The position numbers and the translations under genes are program-made. 64,000 nucleotides of DNA from Compostimonas suwonensis (GTDB lineage: Bacteria; Actinomycetota; Actinomycetes; Actinomycetales; Microbacteriaceae): NCBI RefSeq assembly GCF_002797855.1, contig NZ_PGFB01000001.1, positions 496,001-560,000 on the forward strand, given 5' to 3'. Numbering within the stretch: position 1 is the first letter of the stretch; each line of letters starts with the position of its first letter. Of this stretch, positions 52,968-61,229 are shown piece by piece. The notes below the pieces were generated by a model, which saw nothing but the letters and a program-made list of their open reading frames with translations, had not been told where the DNA came from and did no database searches.

Positions 52968-53173
52968 GCCGCGGTGGGGCGCCCGGCCGCGTGGGGTGAA
53001 CCCCGTGCAACAGGGTGAAGCCGGGGGTGATTTGGGCGAGTTGTGCCAGATACCGATTCCCCGATCGCTTATCGTCGTTCTTGCCTCGGTGTTCGGATGT
53101 GTCCCCCTAGCCCCATCCATAACACCGGGGCACCCCCGTTTAATCGGCCCGGTTCTTGCGCTGCCCCTCGTCG
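52968..53173. other. Convergent spacer with GGGTGA repeats
   Basis: Between the LuxR and YhgE-type genes, which point at each other. GGGTGAA occurs at 52994-53000 and 53013-53019 and GGGTGA at 53025-53030, the last two spaced as in the region before the giant gene. No promoter-proximal gene is present to explain them. CCGGGGCACCCCCG near 53125-53138 may aid termination. Confidence 0.45.
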
Positions 53174-55069
53174 TCAGCCGATGAGGCTCGGCTGCAGGTC
53201 GCGCAGGGTGCGGAAGTGCGTCATCCGGGTGACCCCGATGGCCGCGACGAGCAGGGCGATCACGAGCCAGGCCAGGAGCACGCCGGCATCCGTCACCGCG
53301 GTCTGCATATTGCCGCCGTACATGAGCTGACGGATGGCGTCGACCGCGAAGCCCATCGGCAGCACGTGATGCAGGGCGGCGAGCGGCCCGGGCAGGGTCT
53401 GCCAGGGGAAGGTGCCGCCCGCGGTCACGAGCTGCAGCACCATGAGCACGAGGCCCAGGAACTGCCCCACGCTGCCGAGCCAGACGTTGAGGGCGAGGAT
53501 GATCGCCGCGAAGGTCAGCGAGGCGAGCGCCATCACGAGGAAGGTGCCGATCGGATTGTCGACGGCGAAGTGCAGCGCGCCCGCGACGACGAAGAACAGG
53601 GCCGCCATCTGCACGATGCCGAGCAGACCCGGTGTCAGCCAGCCGGCGAGAGTGACCTTGATGGGCGAGTGCAGTGCCGTGATGGCCCGGCGGGAGACGG
53701 GCTTGACGATGAGGAACAGGGCGTAGATGCCGATCCAGGCCGCGAGGGCGACGAAGAAGGGGGCGAGGCCCGCGCCATAGGTGCCCGCCTGGGTGACCGC
53801 GGAGGTCTCGAGCTGCACGGGGTCGGAGATGGTCTGCGCCTGCAGCGCGCGGGTGGCCTCGTCGCTGCTCGGGATGCCGTCGACGCCCTGCTGGAGGCCG
53901 TCGCGCAACCGGGTGGTCCCGGACTGCAGCTGGGCGAGCCCGCTCGAGAGCTCGGCGGCCCCGGTGTCGGCCTGGGCCGCGCCGTCGGCCAGCAGGTTCG
54001 CGCCCGCCTGAGCCTGGGCGATGCCGTCGACGAGCGCCGGCGTCTGCTCCGCGAGCAGGCGGGTGCCGTCGGCCACCTGGCCGCTGCCCGCGGCGAGGGT
54101 GTCGATGTCGGCCACGGCGCCCTGCACACGGGAGTTGGCGTCGTCGATGCGGGTGCCGATCGGGTCGAGCGCGGCCATGATCTCGTCGATCCGCTCCGGG
54201 GCCAGGCCCGCCGCGACGAGCCGGGCGCGGATGTCGTCCCTGACCGTCGGCAGGGCGTCGACGAGTCCCTGGGAGTCGGCGCCGATGCGGTCGCCGATCT
54301 GGGCGAGCTGGGCGTTGCCGGCCGCGACCTGGGCCGCGCCATCCGCCAGCTGGGCCGCGCTCGACGGCAGCGAGGCCGTGCTGGAGGCGAGGGCTCCCAG
54401 CCCGTCGCGCAGGGTGGCGCTGCCCGAGGCGAGCTGGGCGTTGCCGGCGGCGAGCTGGGAGGCCCCGTCGGCCGCGGTCGTCGTGCCGTCGACGAGCTGC
54501 GTGCCCCCGTCGACCGCCGTGACGAGCTGGGTGCGGATCGTCGAGAGGCCGGTCAGCAGCTGGGTGGCCGCCGTCTGGTTGACCTTCTGCACGATCGAGG
54601 TCTGGATCGTCTTCGCCGCCTGCTCGCCGATCGTGCTCGCGAGGTAGCTGTTCGCGTCGTTCGTCGTGAGGATCACGGTCGCCTGGCGCGGCGAGTCGCC
54701 CTGGGCGGAGGCGAGCGCCTCCGAGAAGTCGGCGGGCAGGGTGACGCTGAAGTCGTAACGCGAGTCGTCGACGCCCTGCTCGGCGGTCTCGGCCGAGACC
54801 CGGTGCCACGCGAAGGTCCCGTCGGCGAGCAGCTCCTCGGCGACCTGGTCGCCGAAGTTGCTGTGGGTGCCGTCGATCGTGACACCCGTGTCGTCGACGA
54901 TGAGCGCGACGGGGATCTGGTCGAGCTTGTCGTACGGGTTCTGGTTGGCCCACAGGTAGAGGCCGCCGTAGAGGATGGGCACGAGCACGAGGGCGATGAG
55001 CGCCACGCGCGACATGGTCGTCGAGGTGAGCCTGCGCAGCTCGGCCGCGATCATCGGGGGGATCTTCAT
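53174..55069 (-). CDS. YhgE/Pip-family membrane protein
   Basis: 631 residues. One membrane helix near 17-40 (VALIALVLVPILYGGLYLWA), then an extracellular part, first the VALIVDDTGV domain and then a long run of heptad-like LADGAAQ/LASGS/ L..GxxxLxxG repeats (about 190-410), and five to six C-terminal helices from about 440 on with GHxPF-free ABC-2 character. The order and repeats match YhgE/Pip (phage infection protein) relatives, including type VII/ESX-linked and ABC-2 exporters. The start overlaps the preceding gene by four bases. It would work with the degenerate ATPase-like partner. Confidence 0.88.
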   Translation of the reverse strand: MKIPPMIAAELRRLTSTTMSRVALIALVLVPILYGGLYLWANQNPYDKLDQIPVALIVDDTGVTIDGTHSNFGDQVAEELLADGTFAWHRVSAETAEQGVDDSRYDFSVTLPADFSEALASAQGDSPRQATVILTTNDANSYLASTIGEQAAKTIQTSIVQKVNQTAATQLLTGLSTIRTQLVTAVDGGTQLVDGTTTAADGASQLAAGNAQLASGSATLRDGLGALASSTASLPSSAAQLADGAAQVAAGNAQLAQIGDRIGADSQGLVDALPTVRDDIRARLVAAGLAPERIDEIMAALDPIGTRIDDANSRVQGAVADIDTLAAGSGQVADGTRLLAEQTPALVDGIAQAQAGANLLADGAAQADTGAAELSSGLAQLQSGTTRLRDGLQQGVDGIPSSDEATRALQAQTISDPVQLETSAVTQAGTYGAGLAPFFVALAAWIGIYALFLIVKPVSRRAITALHSPIKVTLAGWLTPGLLGIVQMAALFFVVAGALHFAVDNPIGTFLVMALASLTFAAIILALNVWLGSVGQFLGLVLMVLQLVTAGGTFPWQTLPGPLAALHHVLPMGFAVDAIRQLMYGGNMQTAVTDAGVLLAWLVIALLVAAIGVTRMTHFRTLRDLQPSLIG

Positions 55070-55845
55070 GCTTCGTGTGCTCCCGTCGATTCCGCCGGAT
55101 CGGGCTGGTCGGCCGGCGCGGGTTGGTCGGCCGGTTCGGGCTGCCCCGCCGGATCGGGCTGCCCCGTCGGCTCGGGTTGGTCGGCCGGCTCGGCCGGTTC
55201 CGCGTGTTCCCGCGGCCGCGACTGCTCGTCGGTCTGCTGCATCCGCTCGATCATGGCCGAGGCGCCGATCGCCGCAGCGGATGCCTCGCCCGCGACCACG
55301 AGCACGGCGAACCCCCGCGCGGCCAGGTCGTTCGCGATCGTCCACCACGCCATCGGATCGCCGCCGTGCCGGTCGGGCGCGGTGATCACGAGCCCCTCCA
55401 CACCCGGCCGCAGCACGGCCAGCTCGGTCAGCAGCCTGATCCGCACGGCGGGTTCGACGTCGCCGATCGAGGTGCGCGCGAAGCGGGCGTAGCCGAGCTC
55501 GGCGAGCTTTCGGGAGACGGCGAGCGGATGAGAGGGCTTGCCCGCGAACATGAGCTCTTCGGCGACGACGCCCGCGACGGTCACGTCGCCCGCCGGCTCG
55601 CTCACCTCCGGTGCGTCGACGAGGGCGATCGCGCGCCGGATGAGCCCGGGGTCGTGCTCGCCGTCGACGAGCACGGTGCCCGTGTCGGGCCGCATACGAC
55701 CGGATGCCACGAGCCCCAGTACCGTCGGACGACGCTCGGTCTCGGCTCGCACGAGCGTCGCCGTGCCGCTGCCGTAGCTCAGGGTCGTGAGGGGCAGTGC
55801 GGCGCTCTTGGGGCCTTTCGCGGCCCCGTTCACGGTGATCTTCAT
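55066..55845 (-). CDS. Degenerate ABC-ATPase-like protein
   Basis: 259 residues. The N-terminal 190 follow the ABC nucleotide-binding domain outline (ATLVRAETERRPTVLGLVAS, then GRMRPDTGTVLVDGEHDP), but each catalytic motif is lost: Walker A GxxGxGK(S/T) is RAETERRPT, Walker B LLLLDEP is GLVITAP, no LSGGQ signature is found (EPAVRIRLL) and the H-loop position is not His. The last 60 residues are Pro/Glu/Gln repeats of the PADQPxPxGQP type. It overlaps TetR upstream and YhgE downstream by four bases on each side. ATP hydrolysis is unlikely; a scaffold or regulatory role is possible. Confidence 0.75.
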   Translation of the reverse strand: MKITVNGAAKGPKSAALPLTTLSYGSGTATLVRAETERRPTVLGLVASGRMRPDTGTVLVDGEHDPGLIRRAIALVDAPEVSEPAGDVTVAGVVAEELMFAGKPSHPLAVSRKLAELGYARFARTSIGDVEPAVRIRLLTELAVLRPGVEGLVITAPDRHGGDPMAWWTIANDLAARGFAVLVVAGEASAAAIGASAMIERMQQTDEQSRPREHAEPAEPADQPEPTGQPDPAGQPEPADQPAPADQPDPAESTGAHEA

Positions 55846-56672
55846 AACGCTCCTGGGTGCGCGGCGGGTGGTGCGGGTTCTGCGGGTGCTGCGGATGCCT
55901 TGGGTGGTGCCGGTGGTGCGGGCCGTACGTCTGCGTCGTGCGTTGCGTCTGGGTGGTGCGGTGCGTCTGGGGCGGGCGTTCCGTCTGGGGTGGGCGTTCC
56001 GTCTGCATCGTGCGTTGCGTCGGGGTCGGGCGGTGCGGCTGCGTCGTGCGCCGGGTCGCGCAGTTGCGGCGTCGCATCGATGAGCTCGCGCGCCTCGCGC
56101 CACGAGAGCCCGATCACGGCCAGCCCGTTCAGCATGACGAGGGTGCGGCCCTCGGTGTGCGACATCCCGCCGCGGGTCGCCTCGGCGAGCACGGCGAGGG
56201 CGGCGCTCTCGGTGAGGTGGGCGAGAACCTCGGCGGCGACATCCGTGCGGATCGTGCCCTCGCTCCTGCCCGCCTCGACGCTCTCGAGCAGGGCCCGGCG
56301 CACCGGGGCAAGGGCGGCGGCGATCTGCTCGCGGTAGGGCTCGCGCAGGGCGAGCTGGGCGACGACGCGCACGTGGTCGACCTCGTGCCAGAGCCGGATG
56401 CCGATGAGGGCGATCCGCACTCGGCTGTCGGGGTGCTCGACGGGGCCGAGCGCCCGGGCGATGCGCTGCGCCCCGAGCGTGAGCACCTCGGCGACGAGGT
56501 CGTCGCGGGTGGCGAAGTGGCCGTAGACGGCGCGGCGGGAGAGCCCGGCCTCGGCCGCGATGGCCTCGAGGGAGGCGTCGGGGTCGCGACGCAGCAGCAG
56601 GCGCGCGGAGTCGAGGATCGCGGTGCGGTTCTGGGTCGCGTCGCGCCGGGGTGCTCGGTTCGCTGTGCTCAC
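55842..56672 (-). CDS. TetR-family regulator with disordered tail
   Basis: 276 residues. The N-terminal helix-turn-helix is SLEAIAAEAGLSRRAVYGHF, followed by a helical effector domain to about residue 195. The last 70 residues are Pro/Asp/His/Thr repeats (TPTPDGTPAPDAP) from a GC-rich DNA array and are likely disordered. GTG start; TAGGAT lies exactly six bases upstream, so the mRNA is probably leaderless. Its stop overlaps the next start, making a three-gene operon with the ABC-like protein and YhgE/Pip gene, presumably self-repressed. Confidence 0.9.
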   Translation of the reverse strand: MSTANRAPRRDATQNRTAILDSARLLLRRDPDASLEAIAAEAGLSRRAVYGHFATRDDLVAEVLTLGAQRIARALGPVEHPDSRVRIALIGIRLWHEVDHVRVVAQLALREPYREQIAAALAPVRRALLESVEAGRSEGTIRTDVAAEVLAHLTESAALAVLAEATRGGMSHTEGRTLVMLNGLAVIGLSWREARELIDATPQLRDPAHDAAAPPDPDATHDADGTPTPDGTPAPDAPHHPDATHDADVRPAPPAPPKASAAPAEPAPPAAHPGAL

Positions 56673-56678
56673 ATCCCG

Positions 56679-56712
56679 ATCCTAGTAACTTGCACACATC
56701 TGTGCAAGTTAC
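56679..56712 (-). promoter_or_regulatory. TetR operator overlapping its own promoter
   Basis: On the minus strand TTGCAC (56707-56702), a 17-base spacer and TAGGAT (56684-56679) form a promoter whose predicted start is at the GTG codon. The 28-bp operator (56685-56712) has perfect 12-bp arms GTAACTTGCACA and TGTGCAAGTTAC with a 4-base centre, and covers the -35 box and the whole spacer. Confidence 0.85.
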
Positions 56713-56760
56713 CGCCCGCCTGCGTCAGCCCGTACTCGGTTCTCCGCCTCAACGTTCCCT

Positions 56761-56857
56761 GCCTCTACTCAAAACGACGGAGATTTTCCCGATTCAGGAG
56801 CTTTTCGGCGCGAAAAGGGCCGGAATCGGGAAAATCTCCGTCGTTTTGAGTACAGGC
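56761..56857. repeat. Palindromic element, family A copy 6
   Basis: 97 bp, the longest copy. The 35-base arms run from GCCT.TACTCAAAACGACGGA through GATTTTCCCGATTC, with a single mismatch near the outer end, and the centre CTTTTCGGCGCGAAAAG is a second inverted repeat. It lies between the TetR promoter and the end of the MBL gene. Confidence 0.93.
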
Positions 56858-56882
56858 GAGGGCGATGGGAGGGGGAGGGGGC

Positions 56883-57725
56883 TCAGGTGCTCGCGAGCTG
56901 GTCGTAGCCGCGGCTCAGCGCCGGGCGGAGGAGCTCCGACGGGAAGGGCCAGGGCGCGGCGTCCGGGGCCAGAGCCTGGTCGATGCTGAGGCCCTCGACC
57001 CAGGAGGCGCGGATGCGATCGGCCACCACGCGCAGCTGGGCGCTCTGCCGCTCGACGAAGGCGCGGTCGACGACGGTGCCGTGCCCGGGCACGATGAGGT
57101 CGCCCGGCTCGATCTCGGTGAGGAGGCCGTCGAGCACGTTCGGCCAGCCGAACGGGAAGCAGCCCGAGCCGTACAAGGGCGGTCCCGACTGCTCGACGAT
57201 GTCGCCGACCACCCAGACCCGCGCGTCGGGCACGAGAACGACGAGGTCGGTGTCGGTGTGTCCGGGGGCGAGCGGCACGAGCTCGACGACCCGGCCGCCG
57301 AGCCCGAGGAGCGTGCGGGTGTCGACGGGATGCGTCGGCGGGGTCAGCACGACGTCGGCCCAGAGCGGGTCGAGCGGGCGCGCCGGGTCGACCTCGCCGC
57401 GGGCGATGCGCGGGGCCTCGAAATCCTCGAAGTGGCGGGGGATGAGGTGGTGCCCGTAGATCTGCGCGTTCACCTCGGATGCCGGCCCGAGACGCTGATT
57501 GCCGAATGTGTGATCGTAGTGGGCGTGGGAGTTGACCACCCAGCGGATGGGGGAGCCGCCGAAGCGCCGGGCGACGTCGGCGACGATCTCGCCGCCCTCA
57601 GCCGGGTTGGAGCGGGTGTCGACGACGAGCAGTCCGTCGTCGCCGGCGATCACGACGACCGAGATGTCGAGCGGCTCGTAGCGGCGCTGGTAGACGCCGT
57701 GCGCGACCTCCGACCACTCCGTCAT
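56883..57725 (-). CDS. MBL-fold metallo-hydrolase
   Basis: 280 residues. The metal motif HxHxDH appears as SHAHYDHTFGN near residue 68; further ligands are in LAPGHTDTDLVV, WVVGDIVE and VPGHG. No signal peptide. Stand-alone gene with TAAACT six bases before the ATG, i.e. probably leaderless. Beyond general hydrolase function the substrate is not assignable. Confidence 0.9.
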   Translation of the reverse strand: MTEWSEVAHGVYQRRYEPLDISVVVIAGDDGLLVVDTRSNPAEGGEIVADVARRFGGSPIRWVVNSHAHYDHTFGNQRLGPASEVNAQIYGHHLIPRHFEDFEAPRIARGEVDPARPLDPLWADVVLTPPTHPVDTRTLLGLGGRVVELVPLAPGHTDTDLVVLVPDARVWVVGDIVEQSGPPLYGSGCFPFGWPNVLDGLLTEIEPGDLIVPGHGTVVDRAFVERQSAQLRVVADRIRASWVEGLSIDQALAPDAAPWPFPSELLRPALSRGYDQLAST

Positions 57726-57922
57726 GCCCCGAGTTTAGGGCGGGGTGGTGCCCGGGCCCAAGGGGTGCGGCACGCGGCATCCGCTCGACGGCGACGCCGT
57801 ACTGCTCGTCGGGGCGGCGTTTCGGGTGAAGGTCCTGTTCGCGGCGGAGGTGCGGCGGTGCCCGTCGAGACGGGAATCGCCGCGGATGGACGCGCTCGGA
57901 GCCGCGATTGATAGCATCGAGT

Positions 57923-59077
57923 GTGACTGGCGACAATCTTCTCGGGCTTCCCGAGACCAAACTCGAGGCAGAGCCCGACGTGTACGAGGCTCTCGAACGA
58001 GCCTCACGCGATGAGATCGCGGAGGTCGTGCGTCGGCATCCCACCTCCTCCCTCGCTTGGGCGGAGCTCGCCGACGTGACGCACGCCCGCGGCGAGATGC
58101 TCGAGTCGTACGCCTATGCGCGTGTCGGCTACCACCGCGGACTCGACGCGCTGCGCAAGGCCGGATGGCGCGGCCAAGGCCCCATCCCGTGGTCGCACGA
58201 GCCCAACCGAGGCGTGCTGCGCTCGCTCTACGCGCTGCGCCGTGCGGCCGCCGGCATCGGCGAGACCGACGAGGTCACGCGCCTCACCGAGTTCCTCGAG
58301 CAGGCGGAGCCCTCTGCGATCTCCCGCATCGAGGCCGAGCATACGGCCACCCAGCTCATCACGATCATCGTGCAGGATGTCGCGGCCGAGCCCGCGCAGG
58401 CCGAGCCCGTCGTGGCGCCCGACGCCGCCGAGCCCGAGGCCACGCCTGGGGCCGCCGGGCTCGCTGCCGTGCCTGACGCGGACGAGCTCGCCGCGGTGCC
58501 CGCCGTCGTCGAGGTCGACGCCGATGAGAAGGCCCTCGCCGAGACCGAGGCGGTCATCGCGGCATCCCTCATCGACATCGAGCCCGCCACCGCGGAGGAG
58601 CCCGAGTTTCCCGCCGTCGAGTTCGAGTCGCTGCTCGACGAGCCCGTCGAGTCCGGCGACGCCGGAGCGTCGGACGAGCCCTCCGAGGCCGCCGGATCGA
58701 GCGAGCCCGGCGATCCCGCTGAGGCCGAGACCTCGGGGCAGACCGACGCCGACTCCGACCTCGACTCGGACTCCGACCTCGACTCGGACTCCGACACCGA
58801 CGCGACCATCGACGCCGCGAATCCGCTGTTCGCCCCCGTCTCTGCCTCCGGTCACAACTCGGGCCCCGCGGTCGAGCAGCGCGAGCCGACCTTCGCCGAG
58901 CTCCTGGGAACCACGGAGCCCTCCGAAGACGCCGAGCCTCCTGCAGGCGCCGAGGAGAGCGCAGCCGCCTCCGAGCCCGCAGAGATCTCCGAGCCCGCAG
59001 AGACCTCCGATCCCGCCGACAGCGACGTCGAGCAGCCCCGTCCGCACAAGCCCGCCAACGACTCGACGGAGGACTAG
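57923..59077 (+). CDS. DUF3151 protein with long acidic tail
   Basis: 384 residues. Residues about 3-140 match DUF3151 closely: NLLGLPETKLEAEPDVYEAL, HPTSSLAWAELADV, YAYARVGYHRGLDALRKAGW and PWSHEPNRGVLRSLYALRRA. Family proteins usually end there; here about 240 residues of Ala/Glu/Pro/Asp/Ser low-complexity sequence follow, including an Asp-Ser/Leu repeat near residue 280. GTG at 57923 fits the family start; TAGCAT five bases upstream suggests a leaderless mRNA. It ends three bases before purA, a pairing common in actinobacteria. Function unknown. Confidence 0.85.
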   Translation: MTGDNLLGLPETKLEAEPDVYEALERASRDEIAEVVRRHPTSSLAWAELADVTHARGEMLESYAYARVGYHRGLDALRKAGWRGQGPIPWSHEPNRGVLRSLYALRRAAAGIGETDEVTRLTEFLEQAEPSAISRIEAEHTATQLITIIVQDVAAEPAQAEPVVAPDAAEPEATPGAAGLAAVPDADELAAVPAVVEVDADEKALAETEAVIAASLIDIEPATAEEPEFPAVEFESLLDEPVESGDAGASDEPSEAAGSSEPGDPAEAETSGQTDADSDLDSDSDLDSDSDTDATIDAANPLFAPVSASGHNSGPAVEQREPTFAELLGTTEPSEDAEPPAGAEESAAASEPAEISEPAETSDPADSDVEQPRPHKPANDSTED

Positions 59078-59080
59078 GAC

Positions 59081-60367
59081 ATGCCCGCAATCGTGCTCAT
59101 CGGCGCCCAGTGGGGCGACGAAGGAAAGGGCAAGGCGACCGACCTGCTCGGAAGCCGCGTCGACTACGTCGTCAAGTTCAACGGTGGCAACAACGCCGGT
59201 CACACCGTCGTCGTCGGCGACGAGAAGTACGCCCTGCATCTGCTGCCCTCGGGCATCCTCACACCCGGGGTCACCCCGGTCATCTCGAACGGCGTCGTCG
59301 TCGACATCGAGGTGCTCTTCGCCGAGCTCACGGCGCTCTCGGCCCGCGGCGTCGACGTCTCGCGTCTGCTCGTGAGCGCCAACGCGCACGTCATCACGCA
59401 CTACCACCGCACGATCGACAAGGTCACCGAGCGCTTCCTCGGCAAACGCCAGATCGGCACGACCGGTCGCGGCATCGGGCCGGCCTACGCCGACAAGATC
59501 AACCGCGTGGGCATCCGGATCCAAGACCTCTTCGACGAGAACATCCTGCGCCAGAAGGTCGAGGGCGCGCTCGATCAGAAGAACCACCTGCTCGTGAAGG
59601 TCTACAACCGCCGCGCCATCCACGTCGACGAGGTCGTCGACGACCTGCTCGCCTACCAGGACCGCCTGCGCCCCATGGTCGCCGACACCTCGCTCGTGCT
59701 CAACCAGGCGCTCGACGCGGGCAAGACGGTGCTCTTCGAGGGCGGCCAGGCGACGATGCTCGACATCGACCACGGCACCTACCCCTTCGTGACCTCATCG
59801 AACGCGACGTCCGGCGGCGCCGTCACGGGGTCGGGCGTCGCGCCCAACCGCATCGACGGGGTCATCGCCGTCGTCAAGGCGTACACGACCCGTGTCGGCG
59901 CAGGCCCCTTCCCCACCGAGCTCTTCGACGAGTCGGGCGAGTACCTGCGCGCGGCCGGCTTCGAGTTCGGCACGACCACGGGCCGCCCGCGGCGCACCGG
60001 CTGGTACGACGCCCCGATCGCCCGCTACACGGCCCGCATCAACGGCGTGACCGACTTCGTGCTCACCAAGCTCGACGTGCTCACGGGCCTGAAGACGATC
60101 CCGGTCTGCGTCGCCTACGACGTCGACGGCGTGCGCTTCGACGAGGTGCCGGTGTCGCAGTCGGACTTCCACCACGCGGTGCCGATCTACCAGGAGTTCC
60201 CGGGCTGGAGCGAGGACATCACGGGCGCGCGCACCTTCGAGGATCTGCCGAGGAACGCGCAGGACTACGTGCTCGCCCTCGAGGCCATGAGCGGATCGCG
60301 CATCTCGGCGATCGGCGTCGGCCCCGGCCGCGACGCCATCGTCGTGCGCCACGACCTCCTCGGCTGA
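59081..60367 (+). CDS. purA: Adenylosuccinate synthetase
   Basis: 428 residues, complete. It makes adenylosuccinate from IMP, aspartate and GTP. Signatures include the N-terminal loop [16 protein letters not shown], the catalytic His in NNAGHTVV, the IMP-binding [14 protein letters not shown], and [12 protein letters not shown] and LTKLDVLTG near the C-terminus. It follows the DUF3151 gene by three bases and is probably cotranscribed. Confidence 0.98.
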   Translation: MPAIVLIGAQWGDEGKGKATDLLGSRVDYVVKFNGGNNAGHTVVVGDEKYALHLLPSGILTPGVTPVISNGVVVDIEVLFAELTALSARGVDVSRLLVSANAHVITHYHRTIDKVTERFLGKRQIGTTGRGIGPAYADKINRVGIRIQDLFDENILRQKVEGALDQKNHLLVKVYNRRAIHVDEVVDDLLAYQDRLRPMVADTSLVLNQALDAGKTVLFEGGQATMLDIDHGTYPFVTSSNATSGGAVTGSGVAPNRIDGVIAVVKAYTTRVGAGPFPTELFDESGEYLRAAGFEFGTTTGRPRRTGWYDAPIARYTARINGVTDFVLTKLDVLTGLKTIPVCVAYDVDGVRFDEVPVSQSDFHHAVPIYQEFPGWSEDITGARTFEDLPRNAQDYVLALEAMSGSRISAIGVGPGRDAIVVRHDLLG

Positions 60368-60460
60368 GCCTCCGGTCTCGGGACCCCGGCCCCCGTCTCC
60401 TCCCGTCCGTCCCTCCCCGCCCCTCCCCGCCTCGCCCCGCCCCGCCTCGGCGTGACCGAG

Positions 60461-60508
60461 ATGCGCCATTTGGCCGTCTTCGGCCCCCAGATCGGCCGTA
60501 TGGCGCAT
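60461..60508. repeat. Palindromic element, family C copy 1
   Basis: 48 bp. ATGCGCCATTTGGCCG pairs with CGGCCGTATGGCGCAT (two unpaired bases). The core GCGCCA is shared with family B. It lies between the convergent purA and DinB genes. Confidence 0.85.
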
Positions 60509-60581
60509 GTGGGTGAGCCGTTCGGCGTAAGTCGAGATGAGCGAGATGCCCGAGATGAGCGAGGATGCCTCCCGCTGCCGC

Positions 60582-61190
60582 TCAGACGACCGAGAATCCC
60601 TCGGGCAGGGTGCCGCGTCCCGTGAGGGCGAGCAGGATCTCCTCGGCGTGCCCGGTCGCCGACGCGACCCCGACCCCGAGCGCGAGCGTGGACTGCAGCG
60701 CGACATCCGGAATCGTGTGCGGGATGCCGGTGGCACGCGAGATGTCGATCGTGTGCACGACGAGCTCGAAGACGCGGGTGCGCAGGTACTCCTCGAGCGG
60801 GATGCCCATCCCGCCGATCGAGACGATGCGGCCCTCGTGCTGCTGGTCGATGATGCCGCGCGCGCGGCCGATCGCGCCCTGGATCGCGCCGATGGCGTCG
60901 TCGCCCAGCCAGATCCCGGCTTCGACGCCGCGCTCGCGCACCGAGTCGTGGTCGGTGTACTCGGCGTAGACGGTCGTGTAATACGACTCGGCGGTCGGCA
61001 CCGAGATGCTGCCCGGATCGTCGAGACTCAGATAGTTCTCGACGGTTAGGATGGCGCGGGCCGTATGCCCCACGAGAGATCGCACGGTCCACTCGCCGAG
61101 CCCCGGCTGATCCCACTGCTCGGGCCGGATCTGGCGGACGACCTCGAGGAAGGCGTCGGACGACCGGCCGAAGATAGCAACACTGCTCAT
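60582..61190 (-). CDS. Mycothiol-dependent DinB/maleylpyruvate-isomerase-type protein
   Basis: 202 residues with the DinB-like N-terminal bundle: EQWDQPGLGEWTVRSLVGHTARA supplies the conserved Trp/His motif and FELVVHTIDISRATG the second His of the mycothiol/metal site. Members are mycothiol S-transferases or isomerases in actinobacteria. ATG at 61190 is taken; ATG at 61199 is equally possible. It is divergent from the GNAT gene, with 40 bases between starts. Substrate unknown. Confidence 0.82.
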   Translation of the reverse strand: MSSVAIFGRSSDAFLEVVRQIRPEQWDQPGLGEWTVRSLVGHTARAILTVENYLSLDDPGSISVPTAESYYTTVYAEYTDHDSVRERGVEAGIWLGDDAIGAIQGAIGRARGIIDQQHEGRIVSIGGMGIPLEEYLRTRVFELVVHTIDISRATGIPHTIPDVALQSTLALGVGVASATGHAEEILLALTGRGTLPEGFSVV

Positions 61191-61229
61191 GGATAACATC
61201 GTGGCACGTCGCTCTGCGAGACTGGGGAG

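Noticed and set aside
53043-53330. Small plus-strand gene downstream of the GGGTGA repeats
   Set aside because: The frame runs antisense into the YhgE gene and has no coding character.
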